58,385 nt of DNA from Phoronis australis (taxonomy: Eukaryota; Phoronida; Phoronidae), in NCBI GenBank assembly GCA_002633005.1, contig NMRA01000053.1, positions 188,001 to 246,385 on the forward strand. The letters run 5' to 3'. Of this stretch, positions 47,701 through 56,700 are shown piece by piece. A model generated the notes under the pieces. It saw nothing but the letters and a program-made list of their open reading frames with translations. It had not been told where the DNA came from and ran no database searches. Within the stretch, counting starts at the first letter, position 1, and every line of letters starts with the position of its first letter. The position numbers were made by a program, and so were the translations under genes.

Positions 47701-50700
47701 GTCATTTTATTCAGGAAGTTAAATATTCTTTATACTCAACTTGCTCAATAACTACTTTTTCAAATTTACCTGTATTTTTCTACTAGTTATTGGTTCTGTA
47801 ATGGTCTCCAATACAAATGGGTGGGAAGCAATGACTTCCACCTTCAACATCTTTGGTTTTGATTTCTCTCCCACGTCCACTTCCCCAAATCTTGGTTTGC
47901 GACCTGATTCTCGATTGAAGTGTTCAGACCAAAAGAGCTCACTTGGAAAATATTTCCTCAGTGGCGATCGCATGCCCTCCTCCGTTTCCAAATACGGAAT
48001 CGTCACCACCAGATTTGGAGACGACGACAGGATAATGTCACTCAACGCTTTTTTAAACAGGCCACAATGCTTCTGGATTTCCTCGGCAAACGCCAGATTT
48101 GTCTCAAATATCGAATCGTCCTGGTTTCTCTGGTAGCTATGCAGGGGGTCCGAGGCGTCAGTTACATACTGCTTTTTTGCATCCAAATTCTCAGTTAGAC
48201 TTTCTGCCCTGTTGAGTTCAACACCAGAAGACTTCGAATCATCTTTATCACAGTCAACAGTCTTTTTCGTATCACAGGCAATATCAACAGATGCATTCAT
48301 GTTTTCATTCACAAAGTTCGCATCATCCTTTGTAGTCATGGCCTTCGTGTTCATTTTTCCAATATGGCCGCCATCACAGGCATCTGCTTCCTCTTCCTCT
48401 GACTCAGTGTGGATACTCTCCAGTTGGCTCATTAGCCTCTCTTCCACATAATGGTCCAGGGCTTCAAGAACGGTCTCCGAGTTTGAGACACGTCGGAGCC
48501 GTCCACATGGTGTCATACCACCGTGCAGGATGGTCTCATTATCACGTGACACATGACGTGGTTTGGCATTACTGTCATGAGACTCGCCATCTTCAAAGGA
48601 ACCTTCTGACACGAGACCCGGAATGGACAATATGGGAGCCAATGGTGGTTGTGCAAACTCATCCATCAGTAACGACATCTCTAGCAAGGAATGGTAACCA
48701 ACATAGATCATGAAGCGAAGTATGGACTTGATCTGAAACACAGTCGCACATGCTCGCAGGTCAATGTAAATCTCTCCAACTGTAACTAGGGCAAAAGCTC
48801 ACCAACTTAGGATGCAATATGGTAGACAACTGAATTTTTCATTTTCTCATCATTTTTTTGTAAATTATAAAGTACCACCAAATTAGTGCTGCACTATGCT
48901 CCAGTTCTGTACCATAGCTGCTGCAAAACAATATTTTAAACAATTGTAGTCATTAACCACTGAAAAAATGTCAATTTTGTTCAAAATAGGTGAGGTTCTA
49001 CCATACAATTTGCAAGATGTGTGTAGCCAAAAAAAGCTATCAACAAGTAACTCTACCAAGTGTTCAGTTACGGAACTATCCCATCCCCATTCAACTGACA
49101 GGAACGCTTTTAACTTAACACACAATGAATCGAGTCAATCTTCAACAATTATTTGTCGATGTTTTTCACACACAAATTAAAACCAATTTATAACAGTACG
49201 TGATGGTGCAATTCAAAAGTGAGCAAATTTCAAATCAAAAAGTACCACTAACGGATTCATTAGAGCATTAATACAAGAGTACCAAATTAGAGATTACCTT
49301 TTTCAGTTCAGCTAAAGATCCACCCTCAAGAATAACGGAACAACCCAAGTGCTGAGGACACCCCTCGAGGAACACCAGTGGTTTGCTTTTATCTATAAAT
49401 GAATAAATTAACCATAGACAGAACTGAAACTCACGATGAAACCAAATAATTGTGCTTTGTTTCTGTACAATATTGAAATACAGTCAATATTGTTAAGATG
49501 ATGCATGGTTCATAAATCAGAACACCATTCATCGACACTGGAAAACAACAGAAATTCAGTTATATTCAGAAGCACTTAAAGCAAAATTTCTCACAGGACA
49601 CAAAACAAGTGCAAATACCGTTGAATTGGTAGTTCTGAATGCGGAAGCTGCCGCAGACTCCAAGCCTTCCACCTCCCACTAGACTGTCAATAGAGGGCAC
49701 TATGTCAGCCTGAGCCAGGCGAGAGATTCGCTCGATCACGCTCTGTGGAAATATCATCAGTGACAGTGCTTTTAATGGACAGAATTACAAACATCATTAC
49801 TCTGACATATGCAGTGGAAAAATGTGACCTCACAATCACGCTTCGTCAAAAATATTACATTTCTATAACCTTGTGAAGAGCTCATGCAGATATGAAACCT
49901 TTAACGGAAATGGTACATTAAAAGCAGATGCAATTTTTGTCACAGACTGTGCCTTCTGTTTTTAACCATATATTATGGATAACAGATTCGCAACTCTGAT
50001 TTTCTCAAATGAAATTTCCAGAGGAGGCAACACTTTCTTCCAAATGCATGTCAGCTCCTGTTCAATGAGCAGACGATGTACAAGCCAGGAGTAAAATGTG
50101 CCATCACAACGGGCGCCACAAGTAAATAGTGACGCCGCTACAAGTAGTTGCGCTTGTGGGTAAGATCATGGATTTTGTGCAGTGAGAATATAGAGTTGCT
50201 CAATCTTTTTGATGTACTATGAAAATTGAGATATTTGCAAATTTGCAAATTTAAAAACAACTACAAACTAATAGTAGCTCATTTCACCAGAACATACAGT
50301 TTTAACATTCAACATGAGAGTGATCGCGTAGTCCAGAACAAAAGAACATACGGGTTTAACATTCAACATGAGAGTGATCCCGGAGTCCAAAACAAAAGCC
50401 TGCGCCAGGTTCGACACCGTCTTCTCCACAATCAACAGATTTGGTTGAAGTTTCGCAATCTTAGCAACGCTCTTCTTCAAGAACTCATGCTCCTGTAAAG
50501 TTACAACTGAATGTACAACAACCGTTGTATCACAAATTTTTTTATATCTGTACAAGGTGTGGAAAGAACTCCATGGCCATGCCTCTAAATTCCAGCCACG
50601 ATCCTCTAAACTCCAGCTCCAGACCAACAAATACCAAACCCGCACTCCTTACTCTACACACGAGCTGAAAAGTTCGATGCACCCAGTCCCATTTGTCACA

Positions 50701-53700
50701 TTTCTTATCCACACTTAAGTCCAAGTACTTATGCCGCATGTTTGATGTCTGCTGATCCGAGACTAAGGTTTAGAGGATAATACCCAGAATTTAGAGGCAC
50801 AGCCATGGAATTGATTTTCAACCCTCGAGTAGTAGAGCACCACTTTTATATCCAGCAATACACGGTTGTCCATAGACCGATAGTAGTCTGATATAACATG
50901 CCTGCATTTTGAGAACTAGTTTTCTCCACTGAATAATGGGCATCAACTGGTTCTCAAAATGCGGACACGTTATATCAGACTATTGCCCATAGACCAGCTT
51001 ACTGCAATGAATCTCATGCGACTAGGCATGTCTGGCAGCAGAAAAGCTGCTTGAATAGAGTCAGGACGTGTTGCATTTGAGCTGTTGCCTGGAAAATAAA
51101 ACTGCCGGAATGGACACTGTGAGACCTGTGTCTTACAAGGGCCAAGGTTGGACATTTTGACTCATTATTTACCGTGCTACATTTGCCACCACTCCAGACG
51201 TTAGACGTCCAAGAGTGGGTACTTTCATATAAGCCCGATAACCTTTCTATTCCCCTTTATGGAAAATGCCAATAACTATCACGGTAAAGTTAATTTTCTG
51301 ACCAGTTAATTAGTTTTAATAAGCCTATTTTGTGAATTTCTTTTTTAAGCTGCACCTAGGGGAGAAGATTTATTTGAACATATTCTTACATCAGAAATAA
51401 ATTACCCTGACTCCTTACCTGTAACACCTGTGGTTCTAATGAGGTCAACTTATTCTCCTTCCTCTGATACTCAATACTAGAGCCCAAAAGTAGGATCTTG
51501 GGTGCCTGCATGTTACGCGACATCTTCTTATGAGCCACGTTCTTCGAGAACACGACACCATTGACAAATGTGCAGTTAGACTTGTTCCCGCCCGGAATCT
51601 ACAAAAATAGCACTCCATAACTGGAAGTGGTTTAAACCCAAATTTCCACATTTCTAGCCTCGCTAAATAGTCATGTTATTAACCCACAATGCATCGGGTA
51701 CACTGAGGTTTTATTAAGAAAGTTTTTCATCGGATTGGTTTGGTTGTCATTTCACCCTTTAGGCTCTTTCCTACAAATGCTGACTCATCAATATCTATGA
51801 GAGTATTGGTCAGTGAGAACACTGAAATCCCTTTAGACCAAAGTTAAACTCACATCGCAACTTGCAGTCATAAGGCAGACTTAATCGCATAGCGCCGACA
51901 CGGCGATAACCTCGATGTCATAAAAATTATCAGCCGAAGTCAATGTCAACAACATCGAATGATGTTTTGAAATTTTGTAAAAAATTTGTTTAAATATTCC
52001 TTTTTACTAACTATTAACATTCCGTTTCAGTTATGCGTGCTGGATATACTGTTAGAAAATTCAATACACGATTGCAATGAATAAAACATGTCCAACACCC
52101 AGATGCAATGCTTTCTAGTGCTTTCTGGGCTTAAGGTTATCTCAAACCTTATTCACAAAAATTGGCCATTTTTACAATATTTCAAGTTTCTAACAAAATA
52201 CCTTACTTGATTTTCGGGGAACTTCAAATACAAAACACATACCGTGTAGCGAAAAAAAAGATTTAGCAGAACCATCTTGGAACCGCCCAACCGCGTGGAT
52301 ATTTGTTTACAACTTATCCAAGGTCAAAGGTTACAGGGCTGTAGCGCTGTCTGGGCTTAACTCCAATTATTGTACGTTAAATTTTTCGTAAATATTTTTA
52401 TTAACGAAATAATAATCCCAACACAACACAAACCTTTTTGATATGAACGTATTGCCTGATGTCCATGTCATCCAGATCAGTCTTGACGTAGGGTCGCACC
52501 GTCTCGCTGACCTTCTTTGTTAATTTCATTATTACGTCTGCCCACGACAGCGATAGTCCGTCTCGGCTGAGCAGCTGCTTTATAAGAGCCATGGTATGGT
52601 CTTGGAAAGCTTTCCTGAAGGTGATAAGAAAATGAAACAAAGAAAGTTAAGACATTTTATTGGAATCTGACAAAAAAAACATTTTAATTCAATCCTAAAA
52701 ACAAAATAATTTTGGATCAAAATTAGTGCACCCTGACAATCTCAGAAGAGTTAGGGTTGGGCGAGCGGAGTCTGAAATTCCTAATTTCGAATACTATTTT
52801 TCTAAAACCAATGTCTCAATTAAAAATACATCAAATTTCAATATCGCAGATGAAACAAACTGTTCCAAATTTAAACTTTTTGCTAAATATCTCACAGCCG
52901 CTACGTCTGGTCCATGATGTCGTCCAATGAAACAACAAGTATTTGCATTCAAAGTACAAGCCAAAACTATTCCGACAAAATGATTTGCAAATTCCCTGTC
53001 ATGACCACTGGGCAGAAGCCGAATTCATCGCCAGAGAAGTCTTCTCCCGAGAATGAAGGGAAATTAACAGGAAAGTTAGCAAGGTGGTTAAGTCATTCTG
53101 TAATTAGAATTTTGCTGGCCTAATAGTTATTACGAGTAATTTTTGCACTTAACAGAATTAGGCGTCATGACAGAAAAATAGCATTTTGTCTGGTTACTTT
53201 TGTTTTGCGCGTGACTATAGATTGCTTTACCAAATAACCCATCATTTCCGAGGACTAAACGTGGACTTACACGAGAATCTCGTAGGCCTGTTTTTCTCCA
53301 TTATTCTCGCCAAGTTGGTTCAGATGCACGTAGCGCCACGTATCTGGCATGTCACCCTCAACAGATGAACCACGAAGGAAAATGGGCATTTCTAAAGAGA
53401 AGGAAGAACTATGACATTTAAACTATATATACTGTTAACATTAGAACAATCAAACAGAAGTCATTAATCACCGTGTTCACCACTATAAAATTTATACAGT
53501 AGGGTAACAAATAACCAATACAACTTAATTCGTATAGCATACTACCTTGAAATCACAAATATCCAAAGATGAAATTCTTTTCATGAAAATGAGAATACCG
53601 TACTATCCAGGTATGCTTTGGAAACAAATAATTAAAACACTCAATCATTAAAAAAATCAAAATGTAAACTGATTATATTTTCAAAATCATCTAACTGCTT

Positions 53701-56700
53701 TTACAGAAAATATTCCCCTTTTCCAACAAGTTTCAATAGAGATTCTGTCTGAACCACCTCTAAACACTAACGTGGTCCCACAGACTTGGTTTCTGAATGT
53801 CTTACTAAACGTGTACGTGCATTTTCAGAAGAGGAAACGATGTTTTAAATCAACCTATTCAAGGTTTTGGAAGTGTGAACTTTTGAGATAGAGCTCTGCT
53901 CATCACCAAATTTGAATTGCCATTTCAAAGATCTGCAGTTCAAGTGAACATGAAAAGAAATCAATTTTTAGAAATAAGCATCATGATGGCTCCAGCGAGA
54001 AGCAAATTGCTGCAGTTATCATGCAAAAAAGTGCGGGAAGGCTCATCTGTAATCAGCCCACCGTCTCATACGGTCTTTGACACATTCACATCACATTCAT
54101 TCCCTCTACAAGACCCAACATAAGGAGGTTATTCACAAGAATTCATGCAACGCTCATAAATCTTCAGCTAGCAAAGACAGAATTTAAATCCAGGGCTCAC
54201 ACAAGTCGACAGCCAAAACCACTGCGTTATACCCTTCTCCCAACCATGGAAAGTCATGCAACAGATAACACAATTATAGAAATATTAAGTGAATTTTCAA
54301 ACACAGCCATACAGCCGGGGATCTCTGCACACTCAGAACATTACATGATTGTCATTAGTTTTGAAAACAACAGGATTTGAACCACAGGTCTTGAACAAGT
54401 TTGGGGCTCTAGACTAATTTCAAAAAATGAAAAAAAATATTTTGAGTTAAGATTTTGTCAACAAAACACATATCAAACAAATAGACAAAACAGAATTATA
54501 AAGCTCCCAAAATTATCACACTGCCGTATTTGCCTGGGTTAACGCCCTTGTTCAGGTCAATATTCATTCTCCAAATTTTTAAAATCATCCCTTTTTACCA
54601 CCCATGCTCAGTTATACATCAACCACCAATTTATACATTTTTGACATTCACTCATAAACTACAGAAATTTGAGCTACAAAGAACCACATAGTTCCCTCAC
54701 AGCCTTCATTATCTGTACATTTAGCTCGTACATGTATAGTTAGTAGCTCACCTACATGACACAGTCTGCATTAAGTTAAAGTGGTCATTCACTGACAGGT
54801 AAATGTTAAAAGCCAGACCACATTAAGAATTTCTTTTTATAAGCCCAACACGGCTCAACACCTACCCTTTTTTAGTTCTCACTTTAAATGCCTTGGGCGC
54901 TAACCTGGACAAATACAGTTCCACAGAAGCAGGCTATGGCGGGTACAATCAAAATAGCACTGTTAAAAACACCCACATTAAATTACCGCTTGTATCATTA
55001 ACTAAAGGCAACTCCTCTGAAAATAAGATTTATTTATTCAATTTATTGATTGGTTTTATAACAATTTGATGAACACTGGAAGAGCATGGAACTTAGTGTA
55101 AACGGGATCAACTGTCATAGACACTATGTGGCAAGTTTAGAAATTGACAATGCACCCAGATGCTAGGTAACTGTTTCCAAGGAAAAAGAAAATAACTAAG
55201 GAACAAAATACAATACAATACAAACACAGACATGCCCCTTAAAAATGGACGGCAATTTAGTGGTAAAAAACGTTAATTTACACTTCTTTAGAACTTGGCA
55301 AATGATCATTTATATTTTGCTTAATGCCAGTAACTGTCTCCACGGTAACAAATAGCATCACGACATGCAGAAGAAAACGGAACACCAACCTTTCATGAAC
55401 ACATCTGCAGACTGCGGCGCTGACATATTTTCGACTAAAACAAGTATTAGAAGAAAGCAGAAACGTTAATGAAAGCAAACACATACACTTCTCAGACTTT
55501 GGTTAAGGCTCAGTCCACAGATGAATGGAAACCATTTTCATTTTCATTCGCAAGACAAAAAGTGGTTTCCAACAACAGCAATTTCCATACACAGGTGCAT
55601 CCAAATACAAGCCTACTTTCAGAGCCGCAATTAGAAATTGCTGCAACAAACTCTAGGGTTTCCCAAAATAAACAATGTCAGCTATTATCAAACAAAAAAA
55701 GACTTAATGAGAAACAGCACATTTTTGGCTTGTATACAAAAAATAAATAACCCTGCAGTTGGTACCACAAATCCTCTTACTACACATACTGGACTTCATT
55801 CCATATTGATGTATCTAGCAATTTTCCATTAATACCCCCCTTCNACACTCGGGCTTATATGAGGAGCACTAGAAACGTAAAAATGGGTTGTTTTACGAAT
55901 ATAGTGTCTGAGACTTTCTACTGGAAATTCTGGTAGGATGGGCCATGAGCCAATCACAGGCAGAGAAGGAACAGGAAATGTCTGAGAAAAACACAGATTC
56001 AAAAGTAGAAAAAACTGCTACAGAAACTACAACAGGAACAGTAAACAAAGCAGCATTATTAAGCTACAATTTTCAATGAGTTTTCCAGAATACAATTTTC
56101 ATTGACCAAAAGTTATTTTCATTCACAAAATAGCTGTTTTGCTAGTTTTGCTAGTAATTGTAATTCCTAAACAAATTGCAAAATGAGGAATTGGATCCAC
56201 GTTATGAAATTTTTCAGGAGTTTTGCCTATTTTATTTTCCATGAGTTTTCTATGGTTGAAAACTATTTTTGTAATTTTCTGTGATGAATCAGAACCACAC
56301 TATTGACATACCAAGAGCTAAATAAAGTCTTAGAATTTTTATGTTAAAATGAAAAAATGTCCACTTTCACTTTGAAGGAAAAGAAGCAAATGTGCATAAA
56401 AGGTCGTCTTGTTCCCAATAAGGCATTATAAAAGTTGTTTAATCTGAAGCTCGCAAACAAATCCGAACACCAATGCATTTAGAAAATGACACAAACATAG
56501 ACTGTTCACACAACTAAAGACAGAAAATGCAACGGGAATTTTTTACCTTTTTGGGAAATATCTAATTTAGGAATGTTGACCTCACTGGTTCCCAAAACAC
56601 TCTCCTTTTCCACAAATCTCGAGTTGGTGTAAAACGTGGACTTGCCCTGGCGTCGTTTGTAAATGATCTGTGTTGAGTCACCACTATCAACTGCGTCAAC

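Larger units (their letters stand above)
46099..49297. other. PIKFYVE introns around the Cys/His-rich and largest exons
   Basis: Introns 46099-46467, 46540-46853, 47120-47769 and 48733-49297. I see nothing recognisable in them. Confidence 0.6.
49743..51418. other. PIKFYVE introns flanking exon 50352-50492
   Basis: Intron 49743-50351 contains the second copy of a 54-bp duplicated exon end. Intron 50493-51418 contains the TIR element 50879-50986. Confidence 0.65.
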
